NCBI GenBank assembly: GCA_029550685.1
Contig: JAKPGY010000091.1
Coordinates: 1 to 64,000, forward strand
Direction of reading: 5' to 3'
Origin: Bacillota bacterium
Lineage (GTDB): Bacteria > Bacillota > Syntrophomonadia > Syntrophomonadales > Syntrophomonadaceae
DNA: 64,000 nucleotides
Shown here: in pieces, positions 1 through 7,590 of the stretch
Position numbering within the stretch: position 1 is the stretch's first letter
Layout: the number at the start of each line of letters is the position of its first letter
Notes under the pieces: model-generated
Database searches by the model: none
What the model was told of the DNA's origin: nothing
What the model saw: the letters and a program-made list of their open reading frames with translations, nothing else
Program-made: the position numbers and the translations under genes

Positions 1-1
1 A

Positions 2-166
2 CTGGTAGGTTTCGTTGCTGATGAGGCCGTTCAAATCCATGGTGGTTATGGGTTAATGAAAGATTATCCGGTAGAAAGGTTTTTCCGTGACTGGAAGCTG
101 GCTTCCATCGGCGGGGGCACCAGTGAAATCAACAAGAATATAGCTGCCCAGCTTCTGCTGAAATAG
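2..166 (+). CDS. Acyl-CoA dehydrogenase, C-terminal end (partial)
   Basis: Only the last 54 residues are in the window; the gene begins upstream of base 1. The visible part carries the acyl-CoA dehydrogenase C-terminal signature: a QIHGGYGLM segment, then VERFFRDWK, then IGGGTSEINKN. In short- and medium-chain enzymes the catalytic glutamate sits in an EGT triplet here. This protein has GGT, which in the family points to the isovaleryl/long-chain type, where the base is on another helix. The CoA transferase gene starts 39 bases after the stop, so the two probably form one operon for activation and oxidation of an acyl-CoA. Confidence 0.93.
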   Translation: MVGFVADEAVQIHGGYGLMKDYPVERFFRDWKLASIGGGTSEINKNIAAQLLLK

Positions 167-205
167 CCTCAACCCCCGGTTTAATCACAATTAGGAGGGA
201 GATGT

Positions 206-1546
206 ATGAATCGTTGGCAGGAGATGTATAAGCAAAAACTGACCGCGCCTGACGAAGCCATTAAGAATTATATCCAAAACGGCGATAAGGTGATTTCCCC
301 TCTGGGCAATGGACTGCCGCCGGCGTTGGTATCTGCTCTGGCGCGTAAAATAAAGGAAGATGAATTGAAAGATATTTTATATATCGATGCCTTGAATGTA
401 CGCTGCTTTGACATAATTGCTCCTGATATCCAAAGCAAGCTCACCGGTGGCACCAGTTATGCCACCCCGGTTAACCGCTGGGCTATTAATAGCGGTATTA
501 CTGACTTTGTTCCTATGCGGTTTTCAGATTCATCGCGTCTGATTGTTGAGGAAAACGTTTCCCTGTATGGCAGGCAGACTCCTTACCATCGCATCAATGT
601 TTCCGTGCACTGCGTTTCTCCCATGGATGAGCACGGTTTCTTCAGTGCTGGAACCAACCCTGACCACTCCTATGCTGTTGCCACGCAAAAGTATACTCAT
701 AAAATATTGCTGGAAGTAAACAAACACATGCCCCGCACCTTCGGCAACAATCATTTCCACATCAGTCAGGTGGATGCCGTGGTGGAAAACGACCTGCCTC
801 TGTTTTGCCTTCCCGATATACCGGTTACCAAAGAAGATGAAGCCATAGCTCATAACATTATCGAACATATTCCGGACGGAGCCTGCATTCAACTGGGTAT
901 CGGGGGAATACCCAATGCCGTAGCTAAATTCCTGGTAGATAAAAAAGACCTTAGCGTTCATTCGGAGATGCTGTGCGACAGTTATGTGGATCTTTATGAT
1001 CAGGGGGTAATAACCTCCCGGAAGAAAACCTATATGCCTGGCAAATGGGTAGCAACCTTTGTGTTTGGCTCCCAGCGATTATATGACTTCATTGATGAAA
1101 ACCCCATAATATACATGTGCGGAACTGATATGGTCAACAATCCCCGGATTGCAAGCCTGAATGACAATCTAATGTCCATCAATACTACCATAGAAGTTGA
1201 TCTGACCGGGCAATGTGCTTCAGAATCAATGGCCTACCGGCAATATACAGGGCTGGGAGGCCAGCTTGATTTTGTAAAAGCGAGTGCCATGTCCAAAGGC
1301 GGCAAATCATTTATCTGCACTTATTCAACCTATACCGATAAGGAAGGCAAACTCCAGTCCAAAATCGTTCCGGCACTGAATAATGTGGTTTCCGTAGGGA
1401 GAGCTGATATTGAATATGTGGTTACTGAATATGGTATAGCTTATCTAAAAGGCAGCAATTTAAACACCCGCATGAAAAAGCTTATCGCTATTGCCCACCC
1501 GGATTTCCGGGACTGGCTGAAATTCGAAGCCAGGAAGTTGGTTTAA
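206..1546 (+). CDS. Acetyl-CoA hydrolase/transferase family CoA transferase (copy 1)
   Basis: Full-length 446-residue enzyme of the acetyl-CoA hydrolase / 4-hydroxybutyrate or butyryl-CoA:acetate CoA-transferase family, which moves CoA between a short acyl-CoA and a free acid. The glycine-rich GIGGIPNA loop is at about residues 231-238. The likely catalytic glutamate that forms the glutamyl-CoA intermediate is E254 in HSEM. The start is supported by a strong AGGAGG site 7 bases before ATG 206. It follows an acyl-CoA dehydrogenase end and precedes a hairpin terminator. It is closely similar to copy 2 at 10402-11724. Probable role: activating butyrate or a related fatty acid for beta-oxidation. 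The exact substrate cannot be read from sequence. Confidence 0.93.
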   Translation: MNRWQEMYKQKLTAPDEAIKNYIQNGDKVISPLGNGLPPALVSALARKIKEDELKDILYIDALNVRCFDIIAPDIQSKLTGGTSYATPVNRWAINSGITDFVPMRFSDSSRLIVEENVSLYGRQTPYHRINVSVHCVSPMDEHGFFSAGTNPDHSYAVATQKYTHKILLEVNKHMPRTFGNNHFHISQVDAVVENDLPLFCLPDIPVTKEDEAIAHNIIEHIPDGACIQLGIGGIPNAVAKFLVDKKDLSVHSEMLCDSYVDLYDQGVITSRKKTYMPGKWVATFVFGSQRLYDFIDENPIIYMCGTDMVNNPRIASLNDNLMSINTTIEVDLTGQCASESMAYRQYTGLGGQLDFVKASAMSKGGKSFICTYSTYTDKEGKLQSKIVPALNNVVSVGRADIEYVVTEYGIAYLKGSNLNTRMKKLIAIAHPDFRDWLKFEARKLV

Positions 1547-1598
1547 CCAGCGGTCCCCCAATTGGCAGGGATTGAAAGAGTGTTTTCGCTCCCCTTTC

Positions 1599-1628
1599 GC
1601 AGGAGGATATTCTTCCTGCCTTTTTTTT
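1599..1628 (+). terminator. Rho-independent terminator after CoA transferase 1
   Basis: A 9-bp stem (GCAGGAGGA paired with TCTTCCTGC, with one G-T pair) closes a three-base TAT loop and is followed by an eight-base T run. It lies about 50 bases past the CoA transferase stop and ends the acyl-CoA dehydrogenase / CoA transferase unit. Confidence 0.85.
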
Positions 1629-1652
1629 ATACTTTTACCCATCTGTCATTTA

Positions 1653-1686
1653 TGTCACAATGCTGGCAAAACTGTCACTGCTGGCA
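1653..1686 (+). promoter_or_regulatory. Direct repeat, candidate activator site for sigma-54 promoter
   Basis: Two direct copies of a TGTCAC-TGCTGGCA motif occur at 1653-1668 (two extra bases between the halves) and 1673-1686. They lie about 120-150 bases upstream of a sigma-54-like promoter, the usual distance for enhancer-binding activators. The assignment rests on position and repetition only. Confidence 0.4.
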
Positions 1687-1805
1687 CGTTGGCGATTAAC
1701 GCTGATTATTAATAATGCCCTCCTCTGATGACTCAAATGTCACCATACAAAATCCCCTCATGGTTTTTATCCTGACAGAATCCATACAAACGGTGTTGGG
1801 GCCAC

Positions 1806-1821
1806 TGGCATAAAGCTTGCT
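1806..1821 (+). promoter_or_regulatory. Sigma-54 (-24/-12) promoter
   Basis: TGGCATAAAGCTTGCT matches the sigma-54 consensus TGGCAY-N5-TTGCW, with GG and GC spaced by exactly ten bases. It lies about 95 bases before the ATG of the acyl-CoA dehydrogenase at 1916. The rest of the 369-base gap from 1547 holds the preceding terminator and the direct repeat at 1653-1686. No ORF is evident. Confidence 0.7.
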
Positions 1822-1915
1822 TAACTTAACAACCAAGAGCTGCCAAGCTGCAGCGTTAGTTGGGCTGGTGGCCTGAATGACACTGTACCTGGCATATAAA
1901 AGGGGGGAAAAGAAG

Positions 1916-3082
1916 ATGGATTATACTCTTACCGATGAACAGAGAATGCTGCATGATACCGTATTCAAGTTTACCAAAAATGAATGGGAACCCCGAACTA
2001 TTGAAATTGATGAGAGCGACAGTTTCCCTTGGTGGCTGTGGGAACGGCTGCGGCAGTTGGATTGGTGTGGGTTGCTGATACCGGAAGAGTATGGCGGTTC
2101 GGGAATGGGTGTCCTTGATACAGCCATTATGATGGAAGCTGCCGGTCACGCCGGTGCAGATACTGGCAGTATCCTGGCTTGGGGAGTGCATCTCACTATA
2201 GGGACTATCCCCATAGTACTGTGTGGAACCGAAGAACAGAAAGCCAAATATTTGCCTAAAATCGCTACTGGTGAATACATTACCTGTTTTTGTCTTACTG
2301 AACCTAATATTGGCTCTGATGCTGTTAATGTCCAGTGCTCCGCTGTTCGCAAGGGTGATCACTACGTATTGAACGGCACCAAAATGTTTATAACCAACGG
2401 TCCCATTGCTGACCTGGCTATCGTTATAGCTGCTACTGACAAAAGTAAGGGAGTGCGGGGTGTTTCTGCATTCATAGTGGAGAAAAATTTTCCCGGCTTC
2501 AGCGTGGGGAAAAAACTGAACAAGATCGGCCAGCGAGGTTCAGAAACATCAGAAATCATTTTCGACAACTGCATGGTCCCGGTGGAAAACCGTCTACTGA
2601 ACGAAGGTGATGGTTTTACCAAGGTTGGGGCTATCAATCTTGAATACGAAAGATCAATCCTTTCCGCCGGCTGGACAGGTATGCTGGGCTACAATCTTGA
2701 TCTGGCCACCGCCTATGCCCACCAGAGAACCCAGTTTGGTCATCCCATCGTTAAATACCCGCAGATACGGGAGATGCTGGTACGCATGAAAATGAATTAC
2801 GACATTTCCAAACTGCTTTTGTACCGGGCCGCCTGGATGAAAGACCAGGGCCTGCCCGCCGCACTGGAAGCTTCTCTGTATAAAGCTTTTACTGCCCAGG
2901 CCTGTATGCAGAGTGCTATTGACGGAATGCAGGTGCATGGGGGGTACGGGTTGATGCAGGAATACAAAATCGAACGGTCTTTGCGGGATGCCAAATTATG
3001 CTCAGTTGGTGCTGGTACTGACCAGGTTTTGTATGAGATTATCGCTCGAGCCATAACCGGTACCAGATCACTGACCCTGTAA
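1916..3082 (+). CDS. Acyl-CoA dehydrogenase
   Basis: FAD enzyme of 388 residues that introduces the 2,3-double bond in an acyl-CoA and passes electrons to electron-transfer flavoprotein. Visible family motifs are CFCLTEPNIGSD (about 124-135, FAD/substrate contact), GTKMFITNG, an RTQFG segment near 271 and QVHGGYGLMQEY near 339. The EGT catalytic triplet of short-chain enzymes is AGT here. E245 in LEYERSIL sits where isovaleryl/long-chain enzymes carry their base. I chose ATG 1916, behind AGGGGGGAA, over ATG 1877, because residues of the longer form look like leader sequence. A sigma-54-like promoter precedes it, suggesting activator-controlled expression. Confidence 0.93.
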   Translation: MDYTLTDEQRMLHDTVFKFTKNEWEPRTIEIDESDSFPWWLWERLRQLDWCGLLIPEEYGGSGMGVLDTAIMMEAAGHAGADTGSILAWGVHLTIGTIPIVLCGTEEQKAKYLPKIATGEYITCFCLTEPNIGSDAVNVQCSAVRKGDHYVLNGTKMFITNGPIADLAIVIAATDKSKGVRGVSAFIVEKNFPGFSVGKKLNKIGQRGSETSEIIFDNCMVPVENRLLNEGDGFTKVGAINLEYERSILSAGWTGMLGYNLDLATAYAHQRTQFGHPIVKYPQIREMLVRMKMNYDISKLLLYRAAWMKDQGLPAALEASLYKAFTAQACMQSAIDGMQVHGGYGLMQEYKIERSLRDAKLCSVGAGTDQVLYEIIARAITGTRSLTL

Positions 3083-3088
3083 GACAGC

Positions 3089-3312
3089 AACTGTCACCTG
3101 GAGTTCAGGCCACGATGAATGAAAATCTTAAGCCGGTCATCGCGAGGAGCGAAGCGACGTGGCGATCTATCAACTCAAACCGTAGATAAGCACAGAGATT
3201 GCCACGCCCCTTTGGGGCTCGCAACACTAGTAGTGAGCGTCAGCGAACATCGGGAGTCCTTTAGGGCAATGACACTTGAGTAGAGACCACGATGACATTG
3301 CAAGAACTATTT
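3089..3312. repeat. Mosaic of short palindromic repeats (BIME-like)
   Basis: Non-coding gap between converging genes. It contains a short CCACGATGAATGAAAA repeat with an upstream TGTCACC (3093-3125). A GC-rich palindromic unit starting GTCATCGCGAGGAGCGAAGC lies at 3136-3168. An oppositely oriented partner beginning GAGATTGCCACGCC lies near 3195, and the gap ends in TTTTCACAGCA. The same modules recur in other gaps of the window. No ORF or clear terminator is seen. Confidence 0.75.
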
Positions 3313-3975
3313 TCACAGCAGGACCGGTCTATCCAGCAGTAGTTGGGTCAGTTCTTCCACGGTATGAACCAAGTAATTGGGCCGGGCTTGGGTAAGTTCC
3401 TCAACTGATCCATAACCGTAGGCCACCGCTACTGAGTCAATGCCGTTGCTCCGGGCACCTTCAATATCATGACGGCGATCCCCTATCATTAAAGCCCTGC
3501 TTTCCCTGCCGAATTCTGCCAGGCAGGCCTGAATCACATCAGCCTTGGCTACCCGGGTACCGTCCATGTTGCTGCCCACTACCAGCCGGAAATAATCAGC
3601 CAGGTCAAAATGTCTCAGGATGGTCTCAGTGTAAACAGTAGGCTTGGAGGTGGCAATTCCCAAAGGGATTCGCCGGGAGTTGAGCTCCTGCAGGAGTTCA
3701 GGTATTCCCGGGTACACACGGTTGTCATACAGACCATACTCTGCGAAATACTCCCGGTAATACTGCACAGCCAACCAGGCCTGCTCCGGGCTTAAGTGAT
3801 AAAACTGCTGAAAGGATTCAGCCAGCGGCGGCCCGATGAAAGCAGTCAGCTTATGGCGATCCGGCTCATCAATATTCATTTTGGCCAGGGCATATTGAAC
3901 TGACTTGGTAATACCTTCCCAGGGGTCGGTTAGGGTACCGTCCAAATCAAAGAGTACAAGCTCATACTTCAGCAC
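3313..3975 (-). CDS. HAD-superfamily phosphatase (phosphoglycolate phosphatase-like)
   Basis: A 220-residue HAD hydrolase. Motif I is FDLDGTLTD with nucleophile D10 and acid D12. An ATSKP stretch gives motif II, and MIGDRRHDIEGA gives motif IV. The helical cap follows motif I, as in subclass I enzymes of the Gph/PpaX group, and IGPPLAESF is typical of that group. Likely substrates are phosphoglycolate or pyrophosphate; sequence does not settle which. The ATG has AGGAGGATATT just upstream. Its leader contains the T-tailed hairpin at 3999-4020, so it is insulated from the upstream aldo/keto reductase. Confidence 0.88.
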   Translation of the reverse strand: MLKYELVLFDLDGTLTDPWEGITKSVQYALAKMNIDEPDRHKLTAFIGPPLAESFQQFYHLSPEQAWLAVQYYREYFAEYGLYDNRVYPGIPELLQELNSRRIPLGIATSKPTVYTETILRHFDLADYFRLVVGSNMDGTRVAKADVIQACLAEFGRESRALMIGDRRHDIEGARSNGIDSVAVAYGYGSVEELTQARPNYLVHTVEELTQLLLDRPVLL

Positions 3976-3992
3976 GAATAATATCCTCCTGA

Positions 3993-4020
3993 AAAAAGCC
4001 AGGCTCAGTTTAGAGCCTGG
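3993..4020 (-). terminator. Terminator hairpin (left copy) bordering a repeat element
   Basis: On the reverse strand CCAGGCTC pairs with GAGCCTGG around a six-base loop and is followed by CTTTTTT. This is a good rho-independent terminator for the upstream aldo/keto reductase. A near copy of the hairpin without the T run is at 4275-4296, on the other side of a repeat element. Confidence 0.75.
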
Positions 4021-4274
4021 GAGAGTGTCAAAAAAGCTTATTAACGGTTCAAAAGTTCGAGATTACCACGGCACTTCGTGCCTCGCAACTTTAATCGCGA
4101 GCATCAGCAGCCTAAATTGTGTTCATAATCCGTAGGGTTTGAACACATCAGTAGTACCCGAAGGGTGTAATACCCGCAGGGTGCAATGACACATAAAATG
4201 GCCTTCGGTTCTGTCATCGCGAGGAGCGTAGCGACGTGGCGATCTCTTTTATTAGCAACTTTATTAACAGCCTG
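4021..4274 (-). mobile_element. Terminator-associated non-coding element, copy A
   Basis: This 254-bp non-coding segment lies between two copies of the same hairpin (4275-4296 and 3999-4020). Read on the reverse strand it begins AGGCTGTT and ends AGCTTTTTTGACACTCT, then meets the hairpin. Inside are palindromic repeat units (4213-4245 in forward sense), a CGAGATTACCACG partner, and a short tandem of ACCCG(A/C)AGGGTG at about 4157-4190. The same layout, with the same end sequences, occurs at 39981-40136. No protein is encoded, so movement would need a protein encoded elsewhere. Confidence 0.6.
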
Positions 4275-4296
4275 CCAGACTCAGCATAGAGCCTGG
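4275..4296 (-). repeat. Second copy of terminator hairpin (no T run)
   Basis: A 22-base imperfect copy of the hairpin at 3999-4020 (one stem mismatch, different loop) lies at the far border of the repeat element. It looks like an old target duplication or a captured terminator stem. Confidence 0.6.
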
Positions 4297-4388
4297 CTCA
4301 ACTATGCGACATTAAACCGGTGCTAAGGCCTGGTGCCGCCAACTTAAGGGAAGGAGGCACCTAGAAAAAATCTATGGAAACCAGCTAT

Positions 4389-5360
4389 TTACAGAGAAAA
4401 CTGTTTGACCAAAGCAGTGATAGCTTCCATATCGCCCGGGTCAACTTCCACGTTTCCAGCCTGGGCGTTTTCTATGGCTTGTTCCGGAGTACGAGCACCT
4501 ACCAGAGCATGGGTGACTCCTGGCTGGGCAATGGTCCAGGCAATAACCATCTGTCCTAAAGTCAGGCCATATTTTTCAGCATAGGGCTGAATGCCATCCA
4601 ACAAGGATTTAACTTTAATGCGGTTTTCTATCGAATAACGCGGATTGGTGCTGCGAGAGTCATCACTGCTGAATACCCGATCCGGTCCCACTTTACCGGT
4701 TAACAATCCCTGCGCCAAGGGTGCATAAGCCAAAAATGCCACTTGGTTATTCATACACCAGGTCAGGTTGTTCCCCTCAAGCTGGCGATCCAGCATGCTG
4801 TATTTTTCCTGATCGCTGTCCACTGCCCCCAGTTTGCGGTAGCGTTCCATTTCCTCCACTGTAGCATTGCATACTCCGATAGCCCGGATTTTGCCTTCTT
4901 CTTTCAGACGTACTAATTCTGCCATGGTATCTTCGATAGGAGTGGTAACATCCTGCCAGTGGGTCTGGTATAAGTCAATATAGTCCGTCTGCAAGCGCTT
5001 TAGGCTCTGTTCCACTTCATATCTGATCGACTCCGGCCCCAGGTACTTGTGAACAGGTTTGTCGTATTCCTGAATAAAGAAAGTACCCTGCTGAATATGC
5101 CAGACCAAACCGCATTTTGTGGCGATGACAGCCTTATCACGCCTACCCTTTAACGCTTTGGCGACAATTTCTTCGGATAGACCCAGTCCATAAACCGGTG
5201 CGGTATCAATGAAATTAACGCCCGCATCCAAAGCAGCGTGTATAGCCCGGATCGACTCCGCCTCATCAGTGCCTCCCCAGCGCCATCCGCCTATAGCATA
5301 GGTGCCAATTGCTATTACTGAAGCTGATAGTCCCGATGTTCCCAATGTACGTTGCTGCAT
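4389..5360 (-). CDS. Aldo/keto reductase
   Basis: A 323-residue NAD(P)H-dependent oxidoreductase with a TIM-barrel fold. The catalytic tetrad is visible as D52, Y57, K82 and H134. GVNFIDTAPVYG and the late VGARTPEQ cofactor-binding stretch also match the family. The substrate is unknown; general stress-protein type reductases of this size act on small carbonyls. ATG 5360 has AAAGGAGCAAATC ahead of it. It lies 49 bases after the SDR gene on the same strand, and the two oxidoreductases could be co-transcribed. Confidence 0.9.
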   Translation of the reverse strand: MQQRTLGTSGLSASVIAIGTYAIGGWRWGGTDEAESIRAIHAALDAGVNFIDTAPVYGLGLSEEIVAKALKGRRDKAVIATKCGLVWHIQQGTFFIQEYDKPVHKYLGPESIRYEVEQSLKRLQTDYIDLYQTHWQDVTTPIEDTMAELVRLKEEGKIRAIGVCNATVEEMERYRKLGAVDSDQEKYSMLDRQLEGNNLTWCMNNQVAFLAYAPLAQGLLTGKVGPDRVFSSDDSRSTNPRYSIENRIKVKSLLDGIQPYAEKYGLTLGQMVIAWTIAQPGVTHALVGARTPEQAIENAQAGNVEVDPGDMEAITALVKQFSL

Positions 5361-5409
5361 GTGATTTGCTCCTTTCTTTTTTAAGAATTAGCTCAGATCT
5401 TACTGGGGT

Positions 5410-6165
5410 TCAGGCGGTCCAACCGCCATCAACAGGTATTACTTGACCATTTATGTAGTTACCTCCCTCAGAGAGGAGAAATACCGCCATTTTAGCTACA
5501 TCTTCCGGGCATCCCAGCCTCCCCAAAGGAATATCTGCGGCTAAGTCCTGCCTTTCCTGAGCAGTTAGTTCCCCAGCCAGCATATCAGTACCAATGGGTC
5601 CCGGCGCCAGAGCATTTACGGTTATCCCCGAAGGGCCCACTTCCTGGGCCAGTGATTTTGTGAAAAGAATCAGCCCACCTTTGGAGGCTGCATAAACACT
5701 TTCGCAAGAAGCTCCCCTCATTCCCCACACCGAAGCTATATTTATGATACGGCCCCAGCGACTGCGGATCATATGGGGCAGGGCTCGACGACAGCATAAA
5801 AATGGCCCTTTCAGATTAGTATTTATAACCTGATCCCACTGTTCATCACTGGTATGGGTAACCAGCTCCCGCAAGGAAACCCCGGCATTGTTTACCAGCA
5901 GAGAAACCGGGCCCCATTCATGCTCTATCGTGGTAAACAGTCTCTCCACATCAGCAGGCGAACCTACATCTGCCTGGACAGTCCCGGCTTCATGGCCTAA
6001 ATCACGTAGCTCTTCTGCCAGCGATTCTGCCAGGTGCCTGGAACTGCGATAGTTAATTACTACAACTGCTCCTGCGGCTGCGGCTGCTCGGGCAATAGCA
6101 GCACCGATACCGCGGCTGGCACCGGTGACCAGACAGACCTTGCCCTGCAATAGTAAATCAGACAT
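5410..6165 (-). CDS. Short-chain dehydrogenase/reductase (FabG-like)
   Basis: A 251-residue classical SDR. The TGASRGIG nucleotide-binding loop is at 14-21, NNAG at 92-95, and the catalytic S145, Y158 and K162 are present. It resembles 3-oxoacyl-[ACP] reductase and beta-ketoacyl/hydroxyacyl-CoA dehydrogenases; which one cannot be decided. The start is the ATG at 6165, preceded by GGGAGG. An in-frame ATG five codons earlier (6180) overlaps that ribosome site and is less likely. It lies directly upstream of the aldo/keto reductase on the same strand. Confidence 0.88.
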   Translation of the reverse strand: MSDLLLQGKVCLVTGASRGIGAAIARAAAAAGAVVVINYRSSRHLAESLAEELRDLGHEAGTVQADVGSPADVERLFTTIEHEWGPVSLLVNNAGVSLRELVTHTSDEQWDQVINTNLKGPFLCCRRALPHMIRSRWGRIINIASVWGMRGASCESVYAASKGGLILFTKSLAQEVGPSGITVNALAPGPIGTDMLAGELTAQERQDLAADIPLGRLGCPEDVAKMAVFLLSEGGNYINGQVIPVDGGWTA

Positions 6166-6319
6166 GAAGTATCCTCCCATTACAGCAGCCGGGCACCAAA
6201 AAATGGCTCACCTGCATGTAAAATTCACCAATTATTATACAGTATGCACCTAAGATAACACCATCAATAAAAGAAATGCATGGCAAATACTGGCTGGTAT
6301 GGCTAGACCTCCAATAAAA

Positions 6320-6550
6320 AAAGACCGCTTACAGCGATCTTTTATTCATTGTTGGGGTGGCGGAGATTAGTCACGAACTTTAATGATGGGAAACTTCCTA
6401 CCTCTCGAAACATTAACCGCCTGACAATTTATTTTGAAAAAGGGTCTTAACTAAGCGTATTTAACTTAATGACTTACCGATTTACTTTTTACCGATTAAC
6501 TTAACACATGAGTGGACTAGAAACAGGTTATCTGACTCTCCGCCACCTAT
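6320..6550 (-). ncRNA. Possible structured RNA with 3' terminator
   Basis: The gap 6166-6611 has no ORF. On the reverse strand GGTGGCGGAGA (about 6548-6538) pairs perfectly with TCTCCGCCACC (about 6366-6356), and a further GTCA/TGAC pair extends the stem past a bulge, closing roughly 190 bases. A small GGAAGTTTCC hairpin lies inside. About 20 bases further is a stem (GATCGCT/AGCGGTC) followed by seven T. A long closing stem plus terminator fits a small RNA of 6S-like size, or a leader that controls the SDR gene. I could not match it to a known family. Confidence 0.4.
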
Positions 6551-6611
6551 CTATAGTATATCCCAGGCAGACCGTTTAGGGCAAGGTTTTGTGTCCAGGT
6601 AATATTATCCA

Positions 6612-6989
6612 CTATCCATGAATCAGCCTGGGCAGACAACGGGTACAGCACCACCTGGATTGGCCTTTATGCTTGACAGCAATAAGGTAACTCTCCTCTT
6701 CACTGGTAGTGCACATGAAGCAATTTTGCGGAATATAGGATCGTTTTTGCTCAGCCTGATGTTTTTCAACCGCTATAGCAGAAAACTCAGGGGCTTCACG
6801 AACTTCCAGGGACAAAGCTCCGGTCGGACAGACTGCCAAGCATACTCCAGCCCCATCACACAGTTCTTCTTTTATAACCTTAGCTTTGCCGTTTTCCAAC
6901 ATCAGAGCCCCTTCTGCACAAGGACTAATACATGCTCCACAGCCGTCACATAGTTCTTCATCGATTTTCACAATGGTTCTGGTTGCCAT
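6612..6989 (-). CDS. Ferredoxin-type protein with unusual second cluster and Cys-rich tail
   Basis: A 125-residue iron-sulfur protein. The first motif, CDGCGACISPC, is a complete four-cysteine 4Fe-4S site. The second, CDGAGVCLAVCP, lacks one cysteine (alanine instead), so its cluster may be 3Fe-4S or ligated otherwise; this variant is common in clostridial relatives. The last 35 residues add CFMC and a CCTRC-LPRLIHG motif, an extra possible metal site. It lies 21 bases after the CGGC protein and probably works with it in electron transfer; the partner enzyme is not evident. Confidence 0.88.
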   Translation of the reverse strand: MATRTIVKIDEELCDGCGACISPCAEGALMLENGKAKVIKEELCDGAGVCLAVCPTGALSLEVREAPEFSAIAVEKHQAEQKRSYIPQNCFMCTTSEEESYLIAVKHKGQSRWCCTRCLPRLIHG

Positions 6990-7010
6990 TTCCTACACCT
7001 CATTTACAAC

Positions 7011-7526
7011 TTAGTGATGAGTACCTTCCACCACTTTAATGCCTTTACTCTCTATCATGGCTTTGATTTCCTTAACGTGAGGGCAAGCTGGATAGTCCCC
7101 TTCCAGCAGCATACAAGAGGAAAGATGTACCGCATCCAGGCTGTGTTTTTTCAAGCTGTTTACCAGCCGGGAGACTCTTCTTCCCGGGCATCCTCCGCAG
7201 GTAAAAAAGCCAATTATTTCCGTGTTTTCTCCATAGCCCTGGAAATGGCTGTGTTTTTTGTAAAACGCTTTGAAACAAGCTACTCCCGGACAAACTTCGG
7301 ATACAGTTTCACAGCGTACCACCGCAATACGGGTTTTGGCCTGATCTTCCGGTTTGTCCTCAGCAAAGGCAATATGCTTTTGATGCCCACGGGCTACATC
7401 TTCAGCAGTTACCAAATTTCGGCCTTGAGAACGTACTTCTTTTTCCACTGCCCGCTTGGCCATAGAACGTACAAACCCAGGCACTCTTTCCAGGGCAGCT
7501 TTAGCTTCTTCGGTCCACTCCACCAA
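7011..7526 (-). CDS. PCP_red + CGGC domain protein
   Basis: A 171-residue fusion. Residues 1 to about 50 (WTEEAKAALERVPGFVRSMA) match the small helical domain at the C-terminus of light-independent protochlorophyllide reductase B, which also occurs alone in non-phototrophs. Residues from about 65 onward are a CGGC domain with FFTCGGCPGRR and further cysteines (CETVSEVCPGVAC, SSCML, CPH), predicted to bind metal. Its function is not known. Neighbours on the same strand are the ferredoxin downstream and a cupin upstream, so a redox or metal-handling role is a reasonable guess. Confidence 0.8.
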   Translation of the reverse strand: MVEWTEEAKAALERVPGFVRSMAKRAVEKEVRSQGRNLVTAEDVARGHQKHIAFAEDKPEDQAKTRIAVVRCETVSEVCPGVACFKAFYKKHSHFQGYGENTEIIGFFTCGGCPGRRVSRLVNSLKKHSLDAVHLSSCMLLEGDYPACPHVKEIKAMIESKGIKVVEGTHH

Positions 7527-7590
7527 CTATCATCTCCCTCAGAATCTTTCCAATCTCACCTCAAATTTCTCGCCTCTCACTTCTCACTTC

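Noticed and set aside
6320-6550. tmRNA or 6S RNA assignment for the structured region
   Set aside because: No tRNA-like ends or tag frame for tmRNA are present, and 6S features cannot be proved by eye. I left it as an unassigned candidate.
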